NCBI GenBank assembly: GCA_003509805.1
Contig: DOMV01000318.1
Coordinates: 1-13,083, forward strand
Direction: 5' to 3'
DNA from: Planctomycetaceae bacterium
GTDB taxonomy: Bacteria; Planctomycetota; Planctomycetia; Pirellulales; Thermoguttaceae
Length of the DNA: 13,083 nucleotides
Shown: piece by piece, positions 6,589 through 12,870 of the stretch
How positions within the stretch are numbered: position 1 is the stretch's first letter
Layout: each line of letters starts with the position of its first letter
The notes under the pieces: model-generated
Told to the model about the DNA's origin: nothing
The model's database searches: none
The model's input: the letters and a program-made list of their open reading frames with translations, nothing else
Translations under genes and position numbers: made by a program

Positions 6589-7814
6589 TTGTCCGAAGAA
6601 ACGAGATCTTTATAGAATTGAATATAGTTCAAAAACTGGTGCCGGTGCATGTTCCCGAGCGATTTGAGGAGATCGGGATTGGCGCGGAGCATCTTGAACG
6701 GGGCCTTCGATTTGAACAGGGAACCGAGGGCTGCGGCATTCTCGATCAATCCGAGGACATGCTCCTCGTTTCCCGAAACGATCAGGTCGTGCCAATTCGG
6801 GGGAACGACCGGACATCCTTCCGCGACGGCCTCACTCAAACCGGTCGCGCCGAGCGAGTTTTTCCCCTGGTACGGCTTGTAAAGATATCGCAGCACGCCG
6901 TCTGCCTTGTTGTGGAAGTTCAGGATGACATCGCGAACCGCCGTACAAGCCGGCGCGATGGCCGCATCGTCGCAGTCGATCGCCGCTCCCATCAGGAGCG
7001 TATGGGCGACCCGGTATTGGAGAATCGACGGCGCCCGCACATCGTCCGCTTGCACCGTATCCACCTGCACATCGTCCACCCGGAGGTGCTCGACATGTGG
7101 ACCGGCGGCCCGGTTCCATTGGGCGAGCGTTCGAACGACGATCCGTCCGCCGAGCGAATGTCCGATCAGGACCGTTCGTTCCCGATTTGACAGATCCAGT
7201 TTCTTCAGCAGCGCGACCGGCGCCTCGCCGTCTGCCTGTCGCAGGGCACTCTCCCAGAAGCCGTTCGATTTCCAGCGGAAAAGCGAGACATCGGCATTCC
7301 GGTAAATCGTTTTCACTAGGGCGACATGTTCGGCGTAATCGGTTGTTTCGGAAAACCAGCCGGCAATGAGCAGGACCGACTCGATCCGGTCGAAATCCAT
7401 GGAGGGCAGCAACGCGCGGCATGCCCCGGCACGCTCCCAGGATCGGAACCGGATCAGTTCGCCGGAAAGGCGTTGAACGACCCAGCCGAGCACGAAGGCG
7501 TCGTCGACGAAGCCGATCGGAATGAGGAAATCGGGGATCAGGTCGATCGGCGAAACGAAATAGAGCAGGCCGAACGCGAGCAACGAAAGCGTCGATTTCG
7601 AAACATCGCGGTACTCGCCGCGCAAGTACGCATTGCCGAGCCGGAGCACGGTCGAAAGCGAATGCGTGAGATTCGTGCCGAGCCGGGGCCGATATCGCGC
7701 GATGTAGCCGCCCGCCCTTGTTACGAGTTCACGGAAACGGCTTTTCGAGGCAATGATTTCACGCACCTCTTCGCCGTGCTTTTCCTGTTGGGAACGAATG
7801 TCGTTCTCGTCCAT
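6585..7814 (-). CDS. DUF1232 (YkvA-like) domain fused to an alpha/beta hydrolase
   Basis: 409 residues from ATG 7814 (MDENDIRSQQ). Residues of about 68-116 form a DUF1232 hydrophobic helical hairpin with the signature VSPIDLIPDFLIPIGFVDDA, probably membrane-associated. From about 145 an alpha/beta hydrolase fold follows: VLLIAGWFSE, then the nucleophile elbow LIGHSLGGR with Ser220, a plausible Asp in the 276-305 region, and a possible catalytic His in PPNWHDL near 342. It resembles DUF726-type hydrolases, which could act on lipids or esters; substrate unknown. Residues 246-260 are a pentapeptide repeat. A frame extension to GTG 7862 is open, but its added residues are read from repeat A, so ATG 7814 is preferred; neither has a clear ribosome-binding site. 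It is the first gene of a two-gene operon with the radical SAM enzyme. Confidence 0.82.
   Translation of the reverse strand: MDENDIRSQQEKHGEEVREIIASKSRFRELVTRAGGYIARYRPRLGTNLTHSLSTVLRLGNAYLRGEYRDVSKSTLSLLAFGLLYFVSPIDLIPDFLIPIGFVDDAFVLGWVVQRLSGELIRFRSWERAGACRALLPSMDFDRIESVLLIAGWFSETTDYAEHVALVKTIYRNADVSLFRWKSNGFWESALRQADGEAPVALLKKLDLSNRERTVLIGHSLGGRIVVRTLAQWNRAAGPHVEHLRVDDVQVDTVQADDVRAPSILQYRVAHTLLMGAAIDCDDAAIAPACTAVRDVILNFHNKADGVLRYLYKPYQGKNSLGATGLSEAVAEGCPVVPPNWHDLIVSGNEEHVLGLIENAAALGSLFKSKAPFKMLRANPDLLKSLGNMHRHQFLNYIQFYKDLVSSDK
7037..7081. repeat. Three 15-bp tandem units inside the hydrolase gene
   Basis: GCACATCGTCCGCTT (7037-7051), GCACCGTATCCACCT (7052-7066) and GCACATCGTCCACCC (7067-7081). 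On the minus strand they encode VDDVQ-VDTVQ-ADDVR, an in-frame pentapeptide expansion shortly after the catalytic Ser motif. Confidence 0.85.
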
Positions 7815-7828
7815 AAAACAAGGATGAT

Positions 7829-7990
7829 TGATACCGAAGCCGGTTGAGTCGTTGGTAAACACAGCCCGTTTTGACCGCCTGTTTATACCGAAGCCGGTTG
7901 AGTTTTCCGCTCGACCGCCCGTTTACTCTCCGTGAAAACGGGCTTCCGAATCGTCGGCTTCGGGAAATTGCAATCGCTTCCGGTATGGCA
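7829..7990. repeat. Dispersed repeat A, one full copy plus an extra terminal copy
   Basis: ATACCGAAGCCGGTTGAG occurs at 7831-7848 and again at 7885-7902. From the second copy a full unit runs to about 7985: the terminal motif, a middle segment with CGCCCGTTTAC, then TCGGCTTCGGGAAATTGCAA and CTTCCGGTAT. The same order recurs at 8685-8806. On the minus strand the motif reads AACCGGCTTCGGTAT and lies just upstream of the hydrolase gene start, so it may also supply promoter sequence to that operon. Confidence 0.75.
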
Positions 7991-8021
7991 TCCCGGCAAA
8001 CACACACCACCTGAATATACT

Positions 8022-8165
8022 GTAAACGGCCTGAAACGGTTCCCGCGCACAATCGCCTGCCGCTCGAATGAAACGTTTATGTCCTTGTACAAACAGCGGT
8101 TGGGGGCGAGTGAGTGCGTGCGACAGGCGGACTTGACCGCATGTTCGTTTCCACCGCGTTTCCAG
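8022..8165. repeat. Dispersed repeat B, first copy, with long stem
   Basis: It begins with CGGCCTGAAACGGTTCCCG (8027-8045) and includes AGTGCGTGCGACAGGCGGAC near 8112-8131. Parts of it recur at 10695-10840 and 12953-13083. CGCCTGCCGC (8054-8063) pairs with GCGACAGGCG (8120-8129) in nine of ten positions, enclosing 56 bases. It may be a structured RNA or a mobile-element end. No real gene is supported across 7815-8251; the minus-strand frames there are built from repeat sequence. Confidence 0.7.
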
Positions 8166-8251
8166 CATATCCAAAATATAGATCGCGAGGCACCCGTTTT
8201 CAAGGGCCGGATGCTGTGCTCGGAGAGTCTCGTCGGTCGAGCTGCAAGAAA

Positions 8252-8704
8252 ATGTCGCACATTCTCGTTCGTCTTTTCGGTTTCGTTTTCGCCGTCGTGC
8301 AAGAAGCCGGGCAAAATGTTTTCATGCTTTTGACGCATTGCGTGTCTCCTGGGATTCGTTCTGAACTTTCGTACAACAGGGATGATGCCGATGCGGTTTT
8401 TTTGTGTCTGTCCGGCTTCTTCGTTAAAAATTACAAGCACGAACGCGACGCCGAAACGCAATTCCGTTTCGATACGCTTCAACTTTTGGCTTCGAACCGC
8501 ACCCGACTTGCCGAGGTGCTCGTCGATTTCGCTCGCGACCTTCACGGTGAATCCGGCATCTGGTCGGCTCTTGAAAAGTACAATACCGATTTGTTCGGCA
8601 CACCTCTGCCGCCGATCCAGCCGGTGGGTAAAGTATTGCCGCCGGGAATCTGCAAGGAGCGGGTTCAATTTCTTCTCTGGAACCTTTATACCGAAGCCGG
8701 TTAA
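8252..8704 (+). pseudogene. DUF3843-like protein, cut off by repeat A
   Basis: 150 residues from ATG 8252 (MSHILVRLFGFVFAVVQEAG). Conserved-looking blocks are SELSYNRDDADAVFLCLSGF, FFVKNYKHERDAETQFRFD, LLASNRTRLAEVLVDFARDL, HGESGIWSALEKYNTDLFG and CKERVQFLLWNLY. The pattern (acidic loop, G-W-A, LFG..LP, then R-FLLW) resembles the N-terminal half of DUF3843 proteins, a family of unknown function; the assignment is from memory. The last residues TEAG and the stop codon are read from the end of repeat A, and no continuation is convincing after 8806, so the gene is probably a truncated remnant. Repeat B lies immediately upstream. No strong ribosome-binding site is seen. Confidence 0.6.
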
Positions 8705-8806
8705 GTTTTCTGGTCAAACCGCCTGTTTACCTTCGGCTGTGTTGTTTCCGGTGGGCAGGCTCCCGAATCGCCGGCTTCGGGAAATTTCAATGGCTTCCGG
8801 TATATA
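8685..8806. repeat. Dispersed repeat A, MITE-like copy with nested inverted repeats
   Basis: The outer arms are TATACCGAAGCC (8687-8698) and GGCTTCCGGTATA (8792-8804), complementary apart from a one-base indel. The inner arms CCGAAGCCGG (8691-8700) and CCGGCTTCGG (8771-8780) are exactly complementary. The unit is about 120 bp with TA-rich ends and no coding capacity, as expected of a small non-autonomous mobile element or a fold-back repeat. It interrupts the DUF3843-like gene. No clear target-site duplication beyond the TATA ends. Confidence 0.7.
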
Positions 8807-8889
8807 CGCATTCCGACCCCGATTTTTGGCATGCGGGGAAACAAATTCGAGTCGGTAATCCCGCTGACCGCTCACCGTCGTTTTTCCGC

Positions 8890-8917
8890 TTGAAAAAAGC
8901 GGCGATTACGTTAGAAT
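8890..8917 (+). promoter_or_regulatory. Putative promoter of the toxin-antitoxin-DUF3788 cassette
   Basis: TTGAAA (8890-8895) and TAGAAT (8912-8917) are separated by 16 bp, close to the sigma-70 consensus. The predicted start of transcription falls about 8 bases before ATG 8932, implying a very short leader. Confidence 0.5.
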
Positions 8918-8931
8918 GGATGGGCAAGAAC

Positions 8932-9387
8932 ATGATCCGACGAGTTTATGTGGACACTTCCGTTATCGGTGGCCAATTCGACAAGGAATTCGATTGGCAA
9001 ACCGAGCCGTTTTGGAGTGCGGTTCGTCGTCGCGATATCACGATCATCGTTTCGGACATTCTTCGTGGCAAAATGATGGGAGCGCCGTCCCATGTACGTG
9101 CCTTTTTCGATGATCTTTTGTTGCTTCCCGTCGAATATGTGCAATTGACGTCCGAAGCCGGGGACCTCGCCGGAAAATACATCTCGGAAAAGGTAGTCGG
9201 CGAATCCTGTCTGGACGATGCCAGGCATATCGCGATGGCGACACTTGCCCGCGCGGATGTCCTTGTCAGCTGGAATTTCAAGCATATTGTCAACGTCGGC
9301 CGAATTCGGGCATACAATTCCGTGCATCTCCGGCTCGGTTACCTAATGATTGAAAATCAGAACACCTCCGGAGGCGGTGGATTATGA
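8932..9387 (+). CDS. PIN-domain toxin-like protein of a type II toxin-antitoxin module
   Basis: 151 residues from ATG 8932 (MIRRVYVDTSVIGG). PIN domains are metal-dependent ribonucleases. Seen here are the first acidic residue Asp8 in VYVDTSVIGG, the LDDARHIAMA block with Asp95/96, and Asp109 in ADVLVSWNFKHIVN, a pattern strongly typical of this PIN subfamily. The second conserved acidic position, usually a Glu in a S-[DE]-L-T-L-x-E-L-E stretch, reads SDILRGKMMGAP with Lys47 there, which could weaken or abolish catalysis. A longer frame from TTG 8890 runs through the promoter, so ATG 8932 (or ATG 8920) is preferred. Its stop overlaps the antitoxin start (ATGA 9384-9387), the toxin-first order seen for this subfamily. 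Confidence 0.85.
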   Translation: MIRRVYVDTSVIGGQFDKEFDWQTEPFWSAVRRRDITIIVSDILRGKMMGAPSHVRAFFDDLLLLPVEYVQLTSEAGDLAGKYISEKVVGESCLDDARHIAMATLARADVLVSWNFKHIVNVGRIRAYNSVHLRLGYLMIENQNTSGGGGL

Positions 9388-9638
9388 ATGAAAAAATCAC
9401 TCCTGAACCTGTTGAAGGTTTCAGTACGGTTCAAATAAAATGCGAATTGCAGGAGCGGTTCCAGCAAAAAACCGCAGGAATGAGTTTCGAGGAATTGCGT
9501 TCCTATCCGGATCAATCGCTCACGCCATTGCCACAAGAAAATCGTCGCTTGGACCCGTCCGTTACGGATATGAAGATTTTGAATATCGACGATCCCTTGA
9601 ATTCGGCCATTCAAAGCAACCCCTTCCTGAAAAAATGA
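9384..9638 (+). CDS. Small antitoxin partner of the PIN toxin
   Basis: 84 residues. The segment FSTVQIKCELQERFQQKTAG followed by MSFEELRSYPDQ resembles the short helical antitoxins encoded directly after PIN proteins of this subfamily (pattern F-x-V-x-M/I-K...Q-x-x-x-x-x-T-x-G-M-S-x-E-E). The C-terminal half is unfamiliar and longer than usual. It overlaps both neighbours by ATGA (9384-9387 and 9635-9638), so translation of the three genes is probably coupled. It presumably binds the toxin through its first 45 residues; no DNA-binding fold is evident, so autoregulation by this protein is not supported. Confidence 0.65.
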   Translation: MNEKITPEPVEGFSTVQIKCELQERFQQKTAGMSFEELRSYPDQSLTPLPQENRRLDPSVTDMKILNIDDPLNSAIQSNPFLKK

Positions 9639-10084
9639 CAACGGAAAATCCCGAACGCCTGATTGACAAAACCGAAACGCCGACGCCGGAACGGATCGAA
9701 AAGCACGTCGGCAAACGGAACTACGCGCTCTGGCGGGCTCTCGAAGAGGAAATCGCCCGCCGCTATCCCGGAGTGTTCGAACCCGATTGGCTTTACGGCG
9801 GCAAGAAACACGGTTGGAGCCTCCGGTACAAAAAGAACCGGTCTTTCTGCACATTGATTCCCGAAAAGAATCGCTTCGCCTTGTGTATCGTCTTCGGAGT
9901 GGAAGAACAGGCCAAGGTTGAAACGATCAAGGAAGAACTCCAACCGATCGTTCGGGAACAGTACGATGCCGCAGCGGTTTATCACGACGGTAAATGGCTT
10001 CTTCTCGGCGTCTCCAACAAAGCCGATCTAAAAGATGTCTTGGCGCTGTTGGCAATCAAGCGTTCTCCGAAGATAATCAAGTAA
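9635..10084 (+). CDS. DUF3788 family protein
   Basis: 149 residues from ATG 9635, which overlaps the antitoxin stop. The protein shows the DUF3788 pattern: WRALEEEIARRYPG, then WLYGGKKHGWSLRYKKN, CTLIPEKNRFALCIVFG, YHDGKWLLLGV and the C-terminal LLAIKRSPK. The biochemical function of DUF3788 is unknown; the fold is expected to be small, soluble and cytoplasmic. Length is normal for the family and it appears intact. Frame extension upstream to 9440 overlaps the antitoxin gene in another frame and is not used. Being coupled to a toxin-antitoxin pair is the notable point: it could be a third component or a passenger. It ends one base before an IS4-type transposase remnant. Confidence 0.82.
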   Translation: MTTENPERLIDKTETPTPERIEKHVGKRNYALWRALEEEIARRYPGVFEPDWLYGGKKHGWSLRYKKNRSFCTLIPEKNRFALCIVFGVEEQAKVETIKEELQPIVREQYDAAAVYHDGKWLLLGVSNKADLKDVLALLAIKRSPKIIK

Positions 10085-10085
10085 G

Positions 10086-10562
10086 GTGGAGATTCGAAAA
10101 CTTCAAAAAAAGTACAAAATCCAATTCAAGACGAAGACGAAACTTGCGGTCGATCTCGTCAAGCGGCTCCTGCCGCAAATTGCGGCGTTTGGCAAGCCTT
10201 TGGAGTTGATCTCGACGGACGTGAATTTGAGTGCGGTGGAAATACTGGAAACGTATGCACGGCGGTTCACCATTGAAGAGATGTTCAAGGACTTGAAGGA
10301 GGAATGGGGTCTGGGCAAACAGCAGGTGAGGAATTTGAACGCGCATATCGGTACTTTTATGATGAATCTCTGGGGTTATACGATGGTCGAGCTGTGGTCG
10401 TGGAACGAGAAGGAGGAGCATTTGAAGGATCGAAGTCGCAGTCCGTGGGACGACGTGTCGCGTCGTCCGTCGCACGGCGACAAGCGTAACGCCCTGAAAC
10501 GAACGATGATCGAACGAGAATTAATCGACGCTTTTGGACGAAAACTAAAAAGGCGACAATAA
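10086..10562 (+). pseudogene. IS4-type (DDE_Tnp_1) transposase remnant with internal deletion
   Basis: 158 residues are open from GTG 10086. The first about 35 (KYKIQFKTKTKLAVDLVKRL, PQIAAFGKP) match the region preceding the first catalytic Asp. The frame then jumps directly to LELISTDVNLSAVEILETYA, RRFTIEEMFKDLKEEWGLGK and NLWGYTMVELWSW, the C-terminal third with the catalytic Glu helix. Both catalytic Asp regions normally lying between, and the N-terminal domain, are missing, so the product cannot transpose. The join near 10196-10204 preserves the reading frame. It begins immediately after the DUF3788 stop and is followed by a terminator. Confidence 0.85.
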
Positions 10563-10566
10563 ATTC

Positions 10567-10614
10567 GCCCCTGAAATGCGTGGCCGGCATCGCTCCATGA
10601 GGGGCTGTTTTTTT
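10567..10614 (+). terminator. Rho-independent terminator
   Basis: GCCCCT (10567-10572) pairs with AGGGGC (10600-10605), with further internal pairing possible, followed by a run of seven T residues (10608-10614). It would end transcripts from the toxin-antitoxin-DUF3788 cassette reading through the transposase remnant. The loop is longer than usual. Confidence 0.65.
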
Positions 10615-10625
10615 AGAAAGGACCG

Positions 10626-10694
10626 CTGGAAGCCATTGGCATTTCCCGAAGGTAAACAGGCGGTTTGACCAGAAAGTTCAACCGGCTTCGATAT
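10626..10694. repeat. Dispersed repeat A, inverted and internally deleted copy
   Basis: This is the reverse complement of the copy at 8685-8806: GGAAGCCATTGGCATTTCCC, then AAGGTAAACAGGCGGTTTGA and CAACCGGCTTCGATATGAT. About 40 bp of the centre is missing compared with the full copy. It is directly followed by repeat B, which keeps the same orientation as at 8022, so A is inverted relative to B here. Confidence 0.75.
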
Positions 10695-10840
10695 GATCCT
10701 CCCGTGAACAATCGCTTGTCGCTCGAACGATTTGCGTAAATACCTGCAATAACAAACGTTGTGAGCGAGTGCGTGCGGCAGGCGGACTTGACCGAATGTC
10801 CGTTTTCATCGCGTTTCAGGTATACATCGGCTTCAAAATT
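10695..10840. repeat. Dispersed repeat B, second copy, with long stem
   Basis: It shares GAGTGCGTGCGGCAGGCGGA and the following CTTGACCG with the copy at 8022-8165 (27 of 28 bases). CGCTTGTCGC (10713-10722) pairs with GCGGCAGGCG (10775-10784) at all ten positions, counting two G-U pairs. It lies between the terminator and the 3' end of the zinc-ribbon gene. No gene is supported in 10615-10841. Confidence 0.7.
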
Positions 10841-10841
10841 A

Positions 10842-12290
10842 TTATCGCCGGAGAGATTCATAAAGTTCGCCGAGAATCCAGAGTTGTTCGTCGGTGTTGT
10901 TGCATGGAATCACGAGCGTCTTTTTTTTGACGCCGTAATCGATTCTCACCTGGTGCGGGGTGAACGCCTCGACGTGATCGAACCGGCCTTGGGAAACGGT
11001 GTTGGCGCCCACTTCGGTGATTTCCGAAAAGGGAAACGAAACCCGGCTGCGTAAACGGCCGCACGAGCGGCAATAAGTTATCGTCCCTGCCTTGAAGACG
11101 ATGTCCCAGCGGCCCCAGGTTCGGTAAAGACATGCCAGCAGATACCGGAACGAATAATGGAGAAAGGCGAGCAGCGGGAGGAAAAGGACCGGGAAAACCA
11201 GGACCCGGGCAAAGGCGTCGCCTGTGTGGCCGGTTTCGAGAACGTCGTCGACGAGACAGGCGGGTAAAAACAGGACCAGGAAGCAGACGAGCAGAAAATG
11301 GAAGAACGCGAATCCGGTTTCCTTCCGGTATTTCCCGGCCGCTTCGATGCCGACGGCAAGGGTCCCGTGTTTGCGGACGATCCGGGGACGTTCGAAAAAG
11401 AGCCTCGGCAACGGCGCGGTCGAAGGCGGATCGGCGCCGAAGGGAATCGACGCCAGCGGATTCGCGTTCACGGCGAAATGGACGGCGCGGACATCGTTCA
11501 AATCGCCGTACCCGGCGACCCGGGACGAAATCGACCGCGTCGGCGGCTCTTCTTCCGTGAGCGGGGCCTCGAAAAGATCGCGCCAGGAAAAAACGTGCCG
11601 GCAATATTTTTGTACGCAATACGCCCTGCCGGCACGGATGTCGATTTTCCCGCCCGGAATTCCCGAACCGCAGCGCGGGCAATGAATACGGAGGCAGACC
11701 GTCCTGTTTTCGTAGAACATTTCGAGCGCATCGTTGCCGAAATGCTCTTTCGCGCGGTATTTCAGGAACATGCTCGGATAACGCGTCGTCCGGTCGAGGA
11801 AACCGCAGATTTCGTTGAGGAGCCAATCCTGTTCGGAAATCGTGTTCACGGGAATGCGGATCGCCTTCAGGCGGGGACGGCGCTTGTCGCGGCTTCCGAG
11901 GCACCAATAGGTAATCAGTATCCCGCAGCCGGTACGAAAGGGGCGTTTACCCGTTCCCTCCCGCACCATCGGTTCGACCGATTGGAGTCGTCCGCGCGGT
12001 ACGGTCGTCTTGCCGCCGAAGAAAAAACGGTTCCAACGATAATGAAAATCGTCCCGTCCGAACGAAAGTCGATGCTCGGTCGCGAAAATTCCCCGCCGTT
12101 TTCCCTGGACGCACAACCGTCCCCGGTCGTTCCAAAGCCGAAACCGGGCTTCCGGGGGTCGATGTTTCAACGCCTCGGGGACCACGCGAAAGAGAATGTT
12201 GCAATGCGCGCACCGTCCCCACACGATATCGCCGCATTCGGCGACATCTTCCCCGGAAATCAATTGCCGGCACTTGGGACAATGCGTCAT
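10842..12290 (-). CDS. Zinc-ribbon membrane protein with duplicated domain, function unknown
   Basis: 482 residues from ATG 12290. Zinc-ribbon-like pairs are C4/C7 with C27/C30, and C204/C207 with C225/C230; a third CxxC is C407/C410. Two hydrophobic segments lie at about 327-346 and 362-389, so it is probably anchored in the inner membrane with zinc domains in the cytoplasm. There is an internal duplication: IPVNTISEQDWLLNEICGFL (about 146-165) matches IPCNNTDEQLWILGELYESL near the C-terminus, each preceded by a beta-rich stretch. I do not recognise a named family; it resembles uncharacterised planctomycete proteins that combine zinc ribbons with a PH-like beta domain. It could be a membrane sensor or regulator, but that is inference only. 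It is downstream of, and in the same direction as, the ComEA-like gene. Confidence 0.75.
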   Translation of the reverse strand: MTHCPKCRQLISGEDVAECGDIVWGRCAHCNILFRVVPEALKHRPPEARFRLWNDRGRLCVQGKRRGIFATEHRLSFGRDDFHYRWNRFFFGGKTTVPRGRLQSVEPMVREGTGKRPFRTGCGILITYWCLGSRDKRRPRLKAIRIPVNTISEQDWLLNEICGFLDRTTRYPSMFLKYRAKEHFGNDALEMFYENRTVCLRIHCPRCGSGIPGGKIDIRAGRAYCVQKYCRHVFSWRDLFEAPLTEEEPPTRSISSRVAGYGDLNDVRAVHFAVNANPLASIPFGADPPSTAPLPRLFFERPRIVRKHGTLAVGIEAAGKYRKETGFAFFHFLLVCFLVLFLPACLVDDVLETGHTGDAFARVLVFPVLFLPLLAFLHYSFRYLLACLYRTWGRWDIVFKAGTITYCRSCGRLRSRVSFPFSEITEVGANTVSQGRFDHVEAFTPHQVRIDYGVKKKTLVIPCNNTDEQLWILGELYESLRR

Positions 12291-12365
12291 ACGGATTTCA
12301 GGCCGATAAAAACGAGGTTGATTTCAATGATCCGATCAATGCCCCCGACCGGGATCGGGTCGATC

Positions 12366-12420
12366 ATGGTGCAGTAAATTACGGGGCAGTCAAGCACGGG
12401 GCAGTCAATCACGGGGCGAA
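12366..12420. repeat. 15-bp tandem array overlapping the ComEA-like stop codon
   Basis: Units are at 12366-12380 (degenerate), 12381-12395 and 12396-12410 (ACGGGGCAGTCAAGC and ACGGGGCAGTCAATC), plus a partial unit ACGGGGCGAA (12411-12420). The ComEA-like stop codon (12405-12407) is inside the third unit. Downstream on the minus strand the array holds further in-frame stop codons. Confidence 0.9.
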
Positions 12421-12773
12421 GGAAATACCAGGTAGGGTCTCAGCGCATCGGATCGTTTGGTTGCGATTCCTTTGACGCGGACCATGTCCCCGGCGTTGCG
12501 GAAGGAACCTCTCGTATCCCGTGTTTCGATGATCGCCTCGGCCAGTTTCGCGCCGATGCCGGGAAGCAGGACCAACTCGTCCCATTCGGCGGTATTCGGA
12601 TCGACGCGAAAGGTGAAATGCCGTTCACACGCCTTGTCATGTTCCAGCGAATCGGGCGTCAGCACGGCGCCGCCGACGAGCGGGAACAAGCCGAACAGTA
12701 CGATGACCGTCAAGGTTGCGCGATCGTATGCACGAAGTATCAGCGGTGAAAGGGATGTTTTCTTTTCCGGCAT
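12405..12773 (-). CDS. ComEA-like helix-hairpin-helix protein
   Basis: 122 residues. An N-terminal hydrophobic segment (about 19-38, TLTVIVLFGLFPLVGGAVLT) anchors or exports the protein. Residues of about 57-115 form the paired helix-hairpin-helix domain of ComEA-type proteins: VDPNTAEWDELVLLPGIGAK, LAEAIIETRDTRGSFRN, then DMVRVKGIATKR. The domain normally binds double-stranded DNA without sequence preference and in competent bacteria receives incoming DNA outside the inner membrane. No other competence gene is present, so a role in DNA uptake is only inference; small HhH proteins are also widespread in genomes without known competence. The C-terminal residues lie within the tandem array at 12366-12420. 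Confidence 0.85.
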   Translation of the reverse strand: MPEKKTSLSPLILRAYDRATLTVIVLFGLFPLVGGAVLTPDSLEHDKACERHFTFRVDPNTAEWDELVLLPGIGAKLAEAIIETRDTRGSFRNAGDMVRVKGIATKRSDALRPYLVFPSPRD

Positions 12774-12787
12774 GATCTTTTGGGGTT

Positions 12788-12803
12788 ACCCGGGCAGCCG
12801 GGT
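12788..12803. promoter_or_regulatory. GC-rich hairpin in the ComEA-like leader
   Basis: ACCCGG (12788-12793) and CCGGGT (12798-12803) are exact complements around a GCAG loop, extended by one T-A pair. It lies about 14 bases upstream of the ATG on the minus strand, where it could affect ribosome access. On the plus strand it is followed by a T-rich stretch, but no plus-strand gene precedes it, so a terminator reading is less likely. Confidence 0.35.
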
Positions 12804-12870
12804 ATTTTGCGCGGTTTTTTACCTGAAGACCGGCATTTTGAAAACGGGAAAACGGACGATCCGATTCGCC

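Noticed and set aside
7923..8174. 83-residue minus-strand frame as a candidate precursor peptide
   Set aside because: Composed almost entirely of repeat B and A sequence, with no leader or core pattern and no ribosome-binding site.
7883..8668. 261-residue minus-strand frame considered as a RiPP precursor or upstream operon gene
   Set aside because: It is antisense to the better supported DUF3843-like gene and its C-terminal half is read from repeats A and B; similar residues in other B copies come from shared DNA.
11298..12377. 359-residue plus-strand open frame
   Set aside because: Antisense to the zinc-ribbon gene, Arg/Gly/Pro-rich as expected for a shadow frame, with no recognisable motif.
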